64,000 nucleotides of DNA from Acidobacteriota bacterium (GTDB lineage: Bacteria; Acidobacteriota; Blastocatellia; UBA7656). Positions within the stretch are counted from its first letter, which is position 1. Each line of letters begins with the position of its first letter. The notes under the pieces are model-generated. The model made no database searches. It saw only the letters and a list, made by a program, of their open reading frames with translations, and had not been told where the DNA came from. The position numbers were made by a program, and so were the translations under genes. The stretch spans positions 17,207 through 81,206 of the forward strand of contig JACQDB010000104.1 in assembly GCA_016201275.1 (NCBI GenBank). The letters are read 5' to 3'. Shown one piece after another: positions 1 to 8,306 of this stretch.

Positions 1-1
1 G

Positions 2-412
2 TTAGCGGTGCAACTTGATGAACAACTGCCTACCCTATGGGTGGACGCAGATCAAATCCGGCAAGTTCTGGTCAACCTCATCCTCAATGCGATCCAAGCG
101 ATGCCCAACGGCGGAAAAATAGAGATTAAGAGTTTCCGGTTAGGAGAAGAGGTCGAACTGAGCGTCCGTGATTTTGGCGTGGGCATAGACGCCACAATAA
201 AGGACAAAATCTTTGATCCCTTCTTCACCACCAAATCGGAAGGCTCCGGCTTAGGATTATCTATCGCTTATCAACTCGTCAAACAACATCAAGGCGAGAT
301 CAGCATAGCGGAGATAGTCGGCCCCGGTACGCTGTTTCTGGTGCGCTTGCCGATAGCACCGCAGGCCGTAGCCAGTGAATTGATGCGTGTGGAAGAGAGC
401 CTGAGCAAATGA
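2..412 (+). CDS. sensor histidine kinase, C-terminal catalytic domain (partial)
   Basis: This is the ATP-binding (HATPase_c) end of a membrane or soluble sensor kinase; the sensor and dimerisation parts lie before the window. The reading frame is open to the left edge, so no start is claimed. Visible motifs in order are the N box (NLILNAIQAM), the G1 box (DFGVGI), the F box (FDPFFTT) and the G2 box (GSGLGLSIA), which together bind ATP-Mg and phosphorylate the kinase's own histidine. It ends 19 bp before the sigma54 response regulator gene on the same strand, so the two almost certainly form an NtrB/NtrC-type pair. The signal sensed cannot be told from this fragment. Confidence 0.93.
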   Translation, partial: LAVQLDEQLPTLWVDADQIRQVLVNLILNAIQAMPNGGKIEIKSFRLGEEVELSVRDFGVGIDATIKDKIFDPFFTTKSEGSGLGLSIAYQLVKQHQGEISIAEIVGPGTLFLVRLPIAPQAVASELMRVEESLSK

Positions 413-431
413 GGCGGGAAGCTTACGTACC

Positions 432-1811
432 ATGAGCAAGCAAAAGCAAATTTTATTCGTTGAAGATGAACAATCGTTGCGGCAGATTTTTCAGTATCGC
501 CTGCACGAAGCGGGCTACGCAGTGCTGTTGGCAGAGGACGGGGTACGCGGTTATGAAGTGCTGGCGCAGAGCCAACCCGATCTGGTGATTACCGACCTAG
601 CCATGCCGGAGATGAATGGTTTGGAACTGCTCAGGCGCGTCAAAGCGATCTCGCCCGACACGCCCGTCATCGTCTTGACGGCACACGGAGAAGTGCAAAC
701 GGCAGTCGCGGCGATGCGCCTGGGCGCGGCAGATTATTTAACCAAGCCGCTTGAATGGGACGAGCTTTTGATTGTCATTGACCGCGCTTTACGCCTGAAA
801 GATTTGACCCGCGAGAATCGGGAACTGCGCGCCTTTATTGAGGAGAGATTTCAATTAAACAACATTATAGGGACTTCCAAGCGGATGCGGGAATTGTATG
901 ATGTGATCGAACGAGTCGCCAGAACCGATATTTCTGTGCTGCTATTGGGAGAGAGTGGAACGGGTAAGGAACTGGTGGCAAAAGGCATCCATCACCACGG
1001 AAAACGCAGCAACCGTGCCTTTGTCACCATTGATTGCGGCGCGATCCCCGAACCCTTACTGGAAGCCGAATTGTTTGGCCATCGCAAAGGCGCTTTCACC
1101 GGGGCGACTTATGATAAGCGCGGCCTCTTTGAAGAGGCTGCCGGGGGAACGGTCTTTCTTGATGAGATCGGTGAACTCCCGCTCAATCTGCAAGTCAAGC
1201 TGCTTCGCGTGCTGCAAAACGGTGATTTTTTAAGACTGGGAGAAACCACCCCGCGCCACGTAGATGTCAGAATCATAGCGGCAACCAACCGTGACCTGGC
1301 AAAAATGGTTGAAGATGGCACCTTTCGTGAAGACCTCTATTTTCGGCTCAACATCGTGCCGATAAAATTACCTCCGTTACGGGCGCGCCGAGAAGATATT
1401 CCCCTGCTGGTGAGCAGCTTTCTCGACGACGCCGGCAAAAAGTATGAGCGGCCTGGTTTGCAGATTGCCAAGGAAGTCTATTTATACTTTCACCAGTACC
1501 CGTGGCCGGGCAACGTCCGCGAGTTAAAAAACCTGATCGAACGCCTGGTGGTTTTGACCAGTACCGAGGTGATCACCGCAGAAGATTTGCCGGAAGAGAT
1601 CAAGCGCATACGCAACGCAGCGGGCAGCCTCTCCTTTAATTTGCCGGAAGACGGGATTGATCTCGAAGAGGTTGAAAAGGAGATCATCAAGCAGGCGTTA
1701 GATAAAAATAATTGGCATCAAACGCGCACCGCTCAATACCTCAACATCACGCGAAATACGCTGATCTATCGAATGCAGAAATACAGTTTGAGCGAGCCTC
1801 ACAAAAGTTGA
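432..1811 (+). CDS. NtrC-family sigma54-dependent response regulator
   Basis: Phosphorylation-controlled activator of RNA polymerase carrying sigma54. Three domains are visible. The receiver (residues 1-120) has acidic residues E11/D12, the phospho-acceptor Asp in ITDLAMPE (about D55), and Lys in LTKPLE. The AAA+ domain (about 143-380) has Walker A GESGTGKE at about 173, the sigma54-contacting GAFTGA loop at about 220, and Walker B FLDEIGE. A Fis-type helix-turn-helix follows (about 410-455, [20 protein letters not shown]). Its length of 459 residues is normal for the family. The upstream kinase fragment is its likely partner. The target genes are unknown; I found no convincing sigma54 promoter in the window. 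Confidence 0.95.
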   Translation: MSKQKQILFVEDEQSLRQIFQYRLHEAGYAVLLAEDGVRGYEVLAQSQPDLVITDLAMPEMNGLELLRRVKAISPDTPVIVLTAHGEVQTAVAAMRLGAADYLTKPLEWDELLIVIDRALRLKDLTRENRELRAFIEERFQLNNIIGTSKRMRELYDVIERVARTDISVLLLGESGTGKELVAKGIHHHGKRSNRAFVTIDCGAIPEPLLEAELFGHRKGAFTGATYDKRGLFEEAAGGTVFLDEIGELPLNLQVKLLRVLQNGDFLRLGETTPRHVDVRIIAATNRDLAKMVEDGTFREDLYFRLNIVPIKLPPLRARREDIPLLVSSFLDDAGKKYERPGLQIAKEVYLYFHQYPWPGNVRELKNLIERLVVLTSTEVITAEDLPEEIKRIRNAAGSLSFNLPEDGIDLEEVEKEIIKQALDKNNWHQTRTAQYLNITRNTLIYRMQKYSLSEPHKS

Positions 1812-1954
1812 GAAGCGATCAGAGAGCAACAAAAGGTACGCTCAGAGAGCGCTGCGCGAACAGGAAGGCAAGGGTCAAAGACCTACGCGGCACGCCGTAC
1901 AGGATTTTGCCACCCACTATATAGCGAATGGCATTTGCCCACGACTACAACATC

Positions 1955-2010
1955 TGGTTGAAAGGCGGTTGCCGATTGCCGTGCAACAATCGGCGACCGC
2001 CTTTCAACCA
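1955..2010 (+). terminator. 24-bp hairpin downstream of the sigma54 regulator gene
   Basis: Arms at 1955-1978 and 1987-2010 pair over 24 bp with a single G/T wobble, around an 8-nt loop. It lies 143 bp after the regulator's stop and 50 bp before the end of the convergent methyltransferase gene, where a terminator would be expected. There is no T-run on either side, so a repeat element or mRNA-stabilising stem is equally possible. Confidence 0.5.
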
Positions 2011-2059
2011 ATGGCACATCTCTGCCGCTCGCTATGAGTATTCCGGTCAGGCGCAGGTT

Positions 2060-2623
2060 TCAGAGTCGGCGAGCGCGAAAGCGAAACGCATTGCGTGCCG
2101 ATACCACTGAAATATGGTGAAACCCCGCCGCTTCCAGGCGCTCCGCAAAAGTTTCCGGCTCAACCATCACCATGGTGTCTTTGAGGTGAATCAGATGAAA
2201 AGGGATACTCCAACGGCTGTCGGTTCCGACGAAGAGGCTTCCGGGTTTCAGCACGCGATGAACTTCGGCCAGCAGGCGATCCTGCAAAACGGATGAGGGA
2301 ACGTGGTGCAGCATGGTGAAAGACACCGCGCCGGAAAATAAGTTATCCGCAAAAGGCATAGCGGTGGCGTCTCCTTCAATGACTTTGACATTGGTTCCCT
2401 GTAGTCGCAGGGCGAGCGAATCAGCCAAAGACGGGTCAATTTCAATTGCCGTCAGACGCGGCAATCGCTGGCGCAAAAGGTCTGTCGTCAATCCCGGCCC
2501 GGGGCCAACTTCCAACACATTATCGCCTAACTCAAGCCCTTCAAGCGCCCAAGGAATGATTTGTGATTCAAGATGCTTTTTCCACCAGGCCGTGCGACAA
2601 AACCAACGATGAAAACGATTCAT
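2060..2623 (-). CDS. class I SAM-dependent methyltransferase
   Basis: Small (187 residues) soluble methyltransferase. The SAM-binding motif I is VLEVGPGPGL (about residues 36-45), the acidic end of strand 2 is in AIEIDPS, motif II-like GDATAMPFAD follows, and post-motif HRVLKPGS is typical of the UbiE/Methyltransf_11 group. The start is preceded by GAGG six bases upstream. It is shorter than most UbiE-like enzymes, but all core strands appear present. It is isolated, with no obvious operon partner, and is convergent with the sigma54 regulator. The substrate cannot be inferred. Confidence 0.88.
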   Translation of the reverse strand: MNRFHRWFCRTAWWKKHLESQIIPWALEGLELGDNVLEVGPGPGLTTDLLRQRLPRLTAIEIDPSLADSLALRLQGTNVKVIEGDATAMPFADNLFSGAVSFTMLHHVPSSVLQDRLLAEVHRVLKPGSLFVGTDSRWSIPFHLIHLKDTMVMVEPETFAERLEAAGFHHISVVSARNAFRFRARRL

Positions 2624-2962
2624 TTTATACCTCGCATTTTTCTTTACACTCAGTAAAACCCTGTTCGGTTAAGAGCGTATTTGAGCATTAAAAAGTGTAG
2701 TGGCCAGCACCCTGCTGACCCTCTTGCCTGCGCCTTGAACGCCAAAGGCGCTCCTTCTCATATCGCCCAATTATTCATACTTCAGGCGGTGCCGCTGTGA
2801 GTAACACTGCCTGGCGACCCCGCCACCCAGAAGCTTAGTACAGAACACAGTAAATAGGCCGCTAGTTAGCAACGCCATGATTTTTCAAATGAACCAATAA
2901 ACATAGGCTTTTTGCAGCAACCCAGTATTTTCTAACGAGCGGTGAAGTTGTCGCGCCCTGTA
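2624..2962. other. intergenic region without recognisable gene
   Basis: No open frame with a ribosome site or recognisable protein, no tRNA and no strong repeat was seen. It probably holds the promoter of the leftward methyltransferase gene. Confidence 0.5.
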
Positions 2963-2996
2963 CTAAGAGCGGTTTGTGTTTGAGATTACGGAAACC
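2963..2996 (+). repeat. dispersed repeat family 2, copy 1
   Basis: About 32 bp beginning CTAAGAGCGGTTTG and ending in GAGATTACGGAA match, with few changes, a segment at 43233-43264. An inverted copy of its first 11 bases (CAAACCGCTCT) lies at 3080-3090, so the 2966-3090 interval may be a decayed small element with inverted ends. Confidence 0.5.
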
Positions 2997-3096
2997 TCAA
3001 ACCCGTGGAGCGGCGGGCGAAGACCTTCGTGCGGTCACAGACCGCTGCTCAACGATAGCGCGTTCCGTACCCCCATATGCAAACCGCTCTAGAGAG

Positions 3097-3186
3097 GCGG
3101 CACACCAAGATTCGGTATGACCGCCACGACGAGAGGAACATTCATGCGGTGCGCCAAGTTTCATCTCCCGAATCTTGGTGTGCCGC
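3097..3186. repeat. 19-bp perfect inverted repeat
   Basis: Arms at 3097-3115 and 3168-3186 are perfect complements (GCGGCACACCAAGATTCGG and its reverse complement) around a 52-bp spacer. The interval lies in a 790-bp gap between two leftward genes. No coding role is evident. It may be a small non-autonomous element or a structured RNA. Confidence 0.55.
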
Positions 3187-3414
3187 GCATATAGTAGCAA
3201 GCCGATAGGATCACTCAAGATAGGGTATCTATACTTATGGACTTTCTTGCCTACCTCAAAGCCGCGTTCGCCGTCCTGCTCGCAAGCACCCCCTGGCATA
3301 TGGCAGACCAGTGGACTCGGCTCGGCAATCAGGTAGCGGCAGGACGGCGACAGCGGTTGAGCGTCAAGCTGGCAACGCCGCAGCCAGACCAGACATTTTT
3401 TACCTCGTGCTTTG

Positions 3415-3795
3415 TCAATGATGTAGCGCCAGCGCCTTTTTGACTTGCTGTACCAGGGTGCTGATATTGAAGGGTTTTTCTACTAGCACGATGTCGTTCT
3501 CCTCCAAGCCCTGCTCCGCAAACTTATCCCCGCTATAACCGGATATATAAATTACTGGCACATTCGCGATCAGGCGCTTGAGTCGCATCGCTAATTCTGG
3601 CCCACTCATTCCCGGCATCATGACATCGGTCACCACCAGATGAATCGGCTCGACCGCACCCTCGCAAAACCTCAAGGCCTCCCAGCCGGTTGCGGCTTCA
3701 ATCACCCGGTAGCCTTGCATCTCCAGCAGCTTGCGTATCAGACGGCGCACCACTTCTTCATCTTCGACCAACAAAATGACATAACCCTCTTCCAT
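3415..3795 (-). CDS. stand-alone CheY-like receiver protein
   Basis: Single receiver domain of 126 residues with no output domain. It shows the acidic pair in VEDEE, the phospho-acceptor in LVVTDVMMPGMSG, the conserved Ser/Thr region YISGYSG, and the Lys in VEKPFN. The frame continues upstream to 3969, but that part has no domain character. The ATG at 3795 has GGGGAA just before it and begins directly at the receiver fold, so I chose it. The phosphodonor is not in the window. A promoter with tandem Fnr-like sites lies 250-320 bp upstream, suggesting control by the nearby Crp/Fnr regulator. Confidence 0.85.
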   Translation of the reverse strand: MEEGYVILLVEDEEVVRRLIRKLLEMQGYRVIEAATGWEALRFCEGAVEPIHLVVTDVMMPGMSGPELAMRLKRLIANVPVIYISGYSGDKFAEQGLEENDIVLVEKPFNISTLVQQVKKALALHH

Positions 3796-4051
3796 TGCGG
3801 TTCCCCATAGGTTGATAGCCCAGACCCGTGATAGAAATGGAGAGTTTGAGATGGCGCGACAAACCGCTCTTGCAGCGTTCCGCTTCCTTCGCACGACCCG
3901 TGGCTCAGAGCCGTTGTCGCCATCTATAACTAAAGCGTAGGAGCAAGCCGCGATTCCCGCACGTCTCAACCATAGGCTGATGGTTTGATCAAGTTATCGT
4001 CACGATTTGTTGAGCCGCAGTCTCAAATTTCCACATTGCTAGACAGGCTTA

Positions 4052-4116
4052 TATATAAGGAATTGTCGTTCGCAGGGATATGACGAATATCACGTCTGCC
4101 TGTGATATATATCAAA
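4052..4116 (-). promoter_or_regulatory. promoter with tandem Fnr/Crp-like sites, upstream of the receiver gene
   Basis: Read leftward there is a strong site GTGAT-ATAT-ATCAA (centre 4108.5), a weaker site ATGAC-GAAT-ATCAC (centre 4086.5), and a -10-like TATATA at 4052-4057. The weak site's centre is 32 bp from the hexamer centre, which places it near -41.5, the class II activator position. The two sites are exactly 22 bp apart, two helical turns. The same layout recurs at 4754-4818. The start point and the binding protein are inferred. Confidence 0.6.
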
Positions 4117-4152
4117 AGCGGGATGCAACCACGAGCGATCTTTCTTTCGCCT

Positions 4153-4674
4153 TTATACGCCGGTCAACGGTCTATGCAAGCGCGACCCGCTTGCATAGAC
4201 CGTTTCCACCTGATGCAACATCAGTAAGCGTCTCAACTCAACTATGCGGCGACAGTCTTCACTGACCAGTCGAGCAAATTGCAGCCCAATTTCTCTATGC
4301 TCACGCATAAGACGCAATACATCATCCCGCCGAATGAATTCCACCTGACAGCGCTCACTAGCTTCGGCGGTGTATTCATTCGGCGTAGCCAAAATTGCGG
4401 CACTCAACCCCAGCACCTGACCACCTTCAACCGCTGGCACAAGGATCCGCGTCGTCGTGCTTACACAAGTAATCAGTTCCATTCGTCCTGAGATCAAGAT
4501 ATATATTCCGGTTGGCCTATCGCCTTCCGCAAACAGCGCTGCGCCGCGAGGAATGACCAGCCGATGCTTCAAGGATTGAAGCTCTGGTGCTGTCTCTAAA
4601 AACACTTTGAAGGATGGGTCAACCGCCGGACGACAACGAATAAACGGATAAATCTCGGTTGAGGAAGATGGCAT
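4153..4674 (-). CDS. cyclic-nucleotide-binding-fold protein lacking the HTH domain
   Basis: This 173-residue protein matches the sensor half of Crp/Fnr regulators: the beta-roll with FAEGDRPTGIYILISGRMEL and GGQVLGLSAAIL, then the long dimer helix (REIGLQFARLVSEDCRRI). It stops right after that helix, where a winged helix-turn-helix of about 75 residues should follow. The last 17 residues are encoded by a near-complete 17-bp perfect hairpin, so the gene may be a truncated regulator. It resembles the intact Crp/Fnr protein encoded just upstream (shared VLGLSA, CQVxF, RxDDxLR). It could act as a heterodimer partner or decoy, which is inference. Tandem Fnr-like sites precede it. Confidence 0.8.
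   Translation of the reverse strand: MPSSSTEIYPFIRCRPAVDPSFKVFLETAPELQSLKHRLVIPRGAALFAEGDRPTGIYILISGRMELITCVSTTTRILVPAVEGGQVLGLSAAILATPNEYTAEASERCQVEFIRRDDVLRLMREHREIGLQFARLVSEDCRRIVELRRLLMLHQVETVYASGSRLHRPLTGV
4166..4204. repeat. perfect 17-bp hairpin inside the 3' end of the cNMP-fold gene
   Basis: Arms 4166-4182 and 4188-4204 are perfectly complementary with a 5-nt loop. The hairpin lies wholly within the coding region, ending 11 bases before its stop. No T-run follows on the minus strand. It could be a coding-overlapping terminator or a short inserted palindrome that cut off the DNA-binding domain. Confidence 0.7.
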
Positions 4675-4753
4675 AAGCTATAAGCCTGAAAGGGAGACCG
4701 CACGCAACTCCAATTCTATATTTGAGTATAGGCGGAGAAAATACTCTTTAGCT

Positions 4754-4818
4754 TATATAGGCTTTTCCCTTGGGCAAGTCTATGATCTTCATCACGGCGT
4801 GCTGTGATAATTATCACG
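4754..4818 (-). promoter_or_regulatory. promoter with tandem Fnr/Crp-like sites, upstream of the cNMP-fold gene
   Basis: A fully symmetric site GTGAT-AATT-ATCAC (centre 4810.5) and a second site ATGAT-CTTC-ATCAC (centre 4788.5) lie 22 bp apart, followed leftward by TATATA at 4754-4759. The near site sits at about -41.5 and the predicted start is about 4747, giving a leader of roughly 70 nt to the ATG at 4674. The symmetric site fits both the Crp (TGTGA-N6-TCACA) and Fnr (TTGAT-N4-ATCAA) consensus patterns. Confidence 0.65.
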
Positions 4819-4856
4819 CGCCTGAGAATTGCAGCGGAAACCAGGAGCCACTTGCA

Positions 4857-5573
4857 CTAGGAACCAACTAATTTTTCTAAAGCACCTTTATCACGGACGA
4901 ATAAGGCCGAGCCACGCAAGAAGATGATTTGCTCTCGCTTCAACTCGGTGAGCAACCGACTGACCGTTTCACGAGTTGTGCCAAGCGTTTGCCCCAGTTC
5001 TTCGTGGGAAAGCGGAAGCGTAACCCGAATCCCCTGTTCGGTAGCCCGGCCACGTTCGCCGCACCATTTGAGCAACACCTGAGCAAGATTCTCGCGTGCC
5101 GTGTAGAGCGCCAGCGCTCGCGTCTGTTCGTAGGCCGTGTGATAGGTGCGGCTCAAGTGTTGAGCGACCCGCAAGCAGGCTTCGCCATTCTCTGACAGAA
5201 AGCGCAGAAAATCATCTTTCCTGACAAAATTCACCTGGCAAGTTTCCATCGCTACAGCCGTTACCTCATAAGGCATGGCGGAAATGGTGGCGCTTAATCC
5301 TAACACCTCACCCGGTTCCGCCACTTCAATAATCACCGTCTTACCATCGCCCGATGAGGTGGATAATTTCACCCTTCCTGAACAAAGCACATAGATACCG
5401 TGCGCCATTTGTCCTTCCATGAAAATGACGACGCCTGTGGGATAAGGCATCGCCGTTGAGATCGCGTCAAAGACAGGCATCGTCGCGGCAGAGAGGTCAC
5501 AAAAAAAGCTCTCGGTACGCAACGTACAGTTGAGGCAACTTTCGATGACTCTCAATCTATGCCCGTCTCTCAT
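4857..5573 (-). CDS. Crp/Fnr-family transcription regulator
   Basis: Complete 238-residue regulator with an N-terminal cysteine cluster (C13, C16, C25), a cNMP-binding beta-roll (FMEGQMAHGIYVLCSGRVKL), a dimer helix, and a winged HTH near residues 170-235 whose recognition helix reads TRETVSRLLTELK. The CxxC plus third Cys recalls Fe-S or redox-sensing Fnr relatives, with further Cys residues in the beta-roll, but this spacing is also common in uncharacterised Crp/Fnr proteins, so the signal is uncertain. The ATG at 5573 is chosen because AAGGAG lies six bases upstream; the longer frame has no domain. It is the last gene of the metal-efflux run and the best candidate to bind the tandem sites at 4080-4118 and 4780-4818. 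Confidence 0.9.
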   Translation of the reverse strand: MRDGHRLRVIESCLNCTLRTESFFCDLSAATMPVFDAISTAMPYPTGVVIFMEGQMAHGIYVLCSGRVKLSTSSGDGKTVIIEVAEPGEVLGLSATISAMPYEVTAVAMETCQVNFVRKDDFLRFLSENGEACLRVAQHLSRTYHTAYEQTRALALYTARENLAQVLLKWCGERGRATEQGIRVTLPLSHEELGQTLGTTRETVSRLLTELKREQIIFLRGSALFVRDKGALEKLVGS

Positions 5574-5667
5574 AACCTTCTCCTTGTCCTCGCGCCTCCG
5601 AAACCTTGAACCTTTCGTCCCTTGTTCCCGGAGTCTCTGCTCATCCACTTCACGCGCCCCGCAAATT

Positions 5668-6630
5668 TTATTGCACGTTCACGACATAGTCGGCAGTTAT
5701 AATTTTTCCGTGATAGTTGAACTGCCCCCAAATCTTGTAGAGACCGGCCACGGGAAAGGTGGTAGCAAAGGTGATGTCCGGTCCTCCTTTGCCGCTGATC
5801 CCGCCCTCCAGATGGGCGGTCTTTTCAGCGTGTCCGGATTTTTCCGGGTGTCCACGGCGCTTGTCATCGGTGGCGTCCATGCTCTTCATCTCGCCTTCCG
5901 TCGGATGAGTGTGCAGAAAGCGCTGGGTGTCTTGACTGATGATAACGGTATGGCCGAAGGCCCCTAAATAAGGGTCGAGATCGGTTATCGGCTTGCCGGT
6001 CTGTGCATCCCGCAAAGCAAAGGTGAGCAGCACTTCTTTGTCCGCACGCAACGGTTGCAGGTTCGGTTTGAGCGTAATAACAACCCCCTCGAAGGTCTTT
6101 GCCCATTGCTCATCAAGGCGCAACGGCGTGGGGGTTGGGGCCTCGCCCACTGTCCGAAATTCATGCGATACGATTTGTTGTGTGCCGCCTTTCGGGGTAA
6201 CGTCAGCAAAAAGTTTGTAAGCCCCGGCGGTCGGCACCGTGGTGCGGATGGAAAATTCTCCGTCCTGCAATTCGGGGTGAAGGTGATTGAAAAACGCCAG
6301 GTCGTTGGATACCACGACCAAATGTGTGATCTTGTCATGCACCTGCTCAAAATCCTTCACCACCTCTCCGTTACCATCTTTTACCACATAACTGATTTGC
6401 AGCGGTTCGCCTGCTTTGACTGCGGCTGGCGCAAGGTGCCAATCGAACCGATAACCGCCAGCGGCCATAGGGTTCTCTCCGTGTCCGGCGTGTCCGGCAA
6501 CCGAGGCAGAAGACTCCGAGTTGCGGTTACCGCCGGGAGTGCCGTTGCACGCCCCTAGGACGAGCGCAAACGGAAGAAGAAATAAAAACCTCGTGGCGAA
6601 AAAATTTTTGCGAAAACAATTTCTCAACAT
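5668..6630 (-). CDS. secreted lipoprotein of metal-efflux context
   Basis: A 320-residue lipoprotein: signal peptide with lipobox LGAC (Cys at about 28), then a His-rich stretch (AGHAGHGENP) and two similar Ig-like halves. Each half carries a histidine motif: FFNHLHPELQDG in the first and GHTVIISQDTQRFLHTHPTEG in the second, plus a charged HGHxEK-like linker of about 40 residues. The His clusters suggest metal binding in the periplasm. It follows the VWA gene by 38 bp and precedes the Crp/Fnr gene by 94 bp, in the same direction as the CusA-type pump. I do not recognise a named family. Its folds resemble the FixH/YtkA-like domains elsewhere in this operon. Confidence 0.75.
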   Translation of the reverse strand: MLRNCFRKNFFATRFLFLLPFALVLGACNGTPGGNRNSESSASVAGHAGHGENPMAAGGYRFDWHLAPAAVKAGEPLQISYVVKDGNGEVVKDFEQVHDKITHLVVVSNDLAFFNHLHPELQDGEFSIRTTVPTAGAYKLFADVTPKGGTQQIVSHEFRTVGEAPTPTPLRLDEQWAKTFEGVVITLKPNLQPLRADKEVLLTFALRDAQTGKPITDLDPYLGAFGHTVIISQDTQRFLHTHPTEGEMKSMDATDDKRRGHPEKSGHAEKTAHLEGGISGKGGPDITFATTFPVAGLYKIWGQFNYHGKIITADYVVNVQ

Positions 6631-6668
6631 AACTTGTCGCTCTCCTTTTGCTTTTTAAAACTCCTTGC

Positions 6669-7619
6669 TCACTGCGCCTTTTGCGCTGCAAAGTAGCCTC
6701 GCCGGACACGCGCACTGTAGCCGGATTTCGCTACTTGAACCTTGATGCTACGATAGCCACCATCCTTCTTCTTATTTGTGGGATAATAGCCCAAGCTATA
6801 CTGTCGCCGCAGTTCGCCGCCCACTTCCAGAACAACTTTATCAACTTGATCTTCCCCACCGAGGTGATGTTCGCCTTCAATCAAGTAGCTCCTTCCACCG
6901 GTTGTATCCGAAAACGCCTGTAGAATATTGATATCAACTTCATCTTTGTCGCGCCCGGATAAGTGACCAAAAGAGCGGCGCTCGCCATGACCAATGCCAA
7001 GACCATAAATCAATACTTCGGCTTTCTTCGCCATCTCTACAACCTCTCTGAAGCTGACATCACTGGCGGTGTCGTTGCCATCCGTAATCAGCAAAATCGC
7101 TTTTTTCTTGTGCTTTCCCTGTGCTACCTTTTGCAATCCTTCATACACGGCATCATACAAAGCGGTGTTGCCGTTGGCTTCCAGACTCTCAACCGCTTTA
7201 TAAAGCTTCGGTTTTTGATCGGTGAAATCGCAAACCAGACTCACCTCTCGACTAAAGCGCAGGAGAAAGATCTCATCGGATTTTTTGGTGGTCTCGATGA
7301 AATGTTTGACAGCATCCTGAACGCCATCCATTTTATCCACCATGCTGCCGCTCGTATCAAAGACGATACCAATGCTCACTGGAATCTGTTCGTCATTGGT
7401 GAAGAACGAAAGTTCCTGACGCACATTGTCTTCGAAAATCGTGAAGTCGTCTTTTTTCAGATTGGCGACAGACCGGCCTTTTTCATCGAAGACGGTGACG
7501 GTCAGTGTAACCAGATCAGTAGCAATTTTAATTGCCTCTTCCTGACGCTGCCGATTTCTTTCGGTTGGCGGCCAAAGCAAAGCGACGGTCAGTGCAGAAA
7601 TGAGCAGCTTACCGATCAT
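6669..7619 (-). CDS. secreted VWA-domain protein (VWFA-related Acidobacterial type)
   Basis: Exported 316-residue protein with a short signal segment, a lead-in ending VANLKKDDFTIFEDNVRQ, then a von Willebrand A domain. The metal-ion site is complete: DTSGSM, a Thr in NGNTALYDA, and ITDGNDTAS. The C-terminal part (QYSLGYYP...GYSARVRRGYFA) is the hallmark of the VWFA-related Acidobacterial domain. A GTG start at 7637 is possible, but the ATG at 7619 has GAGG upstream and overlaps the preceding stop by 11 bp, implying translational coupling. Such proteins probably mediate protein contacts in the periplasm. Its place in a metal-efflux operon is unusual. Confidence 0.87.
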   Translation of the reverse strand: MIGKLLISALTVALLWPPTERNRQRQEEAIKIATDLVTLTVTVFDEKGRSVANLKKDDFTIFEDNVRQELSFFTNDEQIPVSIGIVFDTSGSMVDKMDGVQDAVKHFIETTKKSDEIFLLRFSREVSLVCDFTDQKPKLYKAVESLEANGNTALYDAVYEGLQKVAQGKHKKKAILLITDGNDTASDVSFREVVEMAKKAEVLIYGLGIGHGERRSFGHLSGRDKDEVDINILQAFSDTTGGRSYLIEGEHHLGGEDQVDKVVLEVGGELRRQYSLGYYPTNKKKDGGYRSIKVQVAKSGYSARVRRGYFAAQKAQ

Positions 7620-8106
7620 GGACCGAGACCTCTTCACGGGTGGCCTTGACGGTGCGGGTTTCCGCTTCTTCCAGCACCGTCAAGGGAGACGGAAGACACT
7701 CTACGGCATTGGTAATCTTCTGTGCGTTCGCCTGAATCTCTTGAATAATCTGGATCGAGTCTCTGCCGACCGGCCAGCCTTCGCGGAGGTGCAGCATTTG
7801 AGCATACTCGACGATCAACAAAGAGGGATTGCCGATTTGCCGACGCAACGCCGAAAGCAACGACTGAATATGCGTGATCTGATTACGACGCTGGTTGCTG
7901 CGCCACAGGCTGCTCCCTAGTCCTATGGAAACGATGACAAACATACTGCGAAAGATCAGTGAGTTGCTGTCGTTTGCCCCGATCTCCTGGCCAAAAGCGC
8001 TCCAGGTAAATTCGTTATGTTGCGTCGTGTGCATCAAAGCATCCAGCATCCACATACAGATGCCCATAGCCACACCGAACCAGATTTCTTTATACCATCT
8101 AAACAT
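7609..8106 (-). CDS. small two-helix membrane protein, unknown function
   Basis: Protein of 165 residues with two predicted transmembrane helices (about residues 7-25 and 46-64) and a cytoplasmic tail of about 95 residues rich in Gln, Ile and Glu that could form helical bundles (QITHIQSLLSALRRQ ... IQIIQEIQANAQKI). The tail recalls the dimerisation helices of sensor kinases but has no catalytic domain. The start at 8106 follows AGGAGG at good spacing; the longer frame is rejected. It overlaps the VWA gene, so both are likely translated together. No family recognised. Confidence 0.72.
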   Translation of the reverse strand: MFRWYKEIWFGVAMGICMWMLDALMHTTQHNEFTWSAFGQEIGANDSNSLIFRSMFVIVSIGLGSSLWRSNQRRNQITHIQSLLSALRRQIGNPSLLIVEYAQMLHLREGWPVGRDSIQIIQEIQANAQKITNAVECLPSPLTVLEEAETRTVKATREEVSVHDR

Positions 8107-8306
8107 TTTTTCACCTCCTGACTTCGAGGTGTGATTCGTAATGAGCCAATAATTCCTTGACCCCTGCGGTTGAGAAATATTGAAAAACCCTCGAAAAACC
8201 GAGCTTTTTACCACGCCATGTCAAGGAACCGTTCGCCGCTTATGGCGTTTCGATTGCGCCCTGCGAAGACAGCGCGCAAACCTTTTCGGCAACTTTGCGC
8301 CACGCC

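Noticed and set aside
1996..2012. TGGCAC...CTGCC as a sigma54 promoter
   Set aside because: Only 9 bp between GG and GC instead of 10, and no gene follows on that strand.
2701..2717. TGGCCAGCACCCTGCT as a sigma54 promoter
   Set aside because: The spacing is right, but the -12 part is weak and no rightward gene follows.
3237..3443. 68-codon plus-strand frame with a hydrophobic start
   Set aside because: No ribosome site, no recognised family, and it runs into the receiver gene on the other strand.
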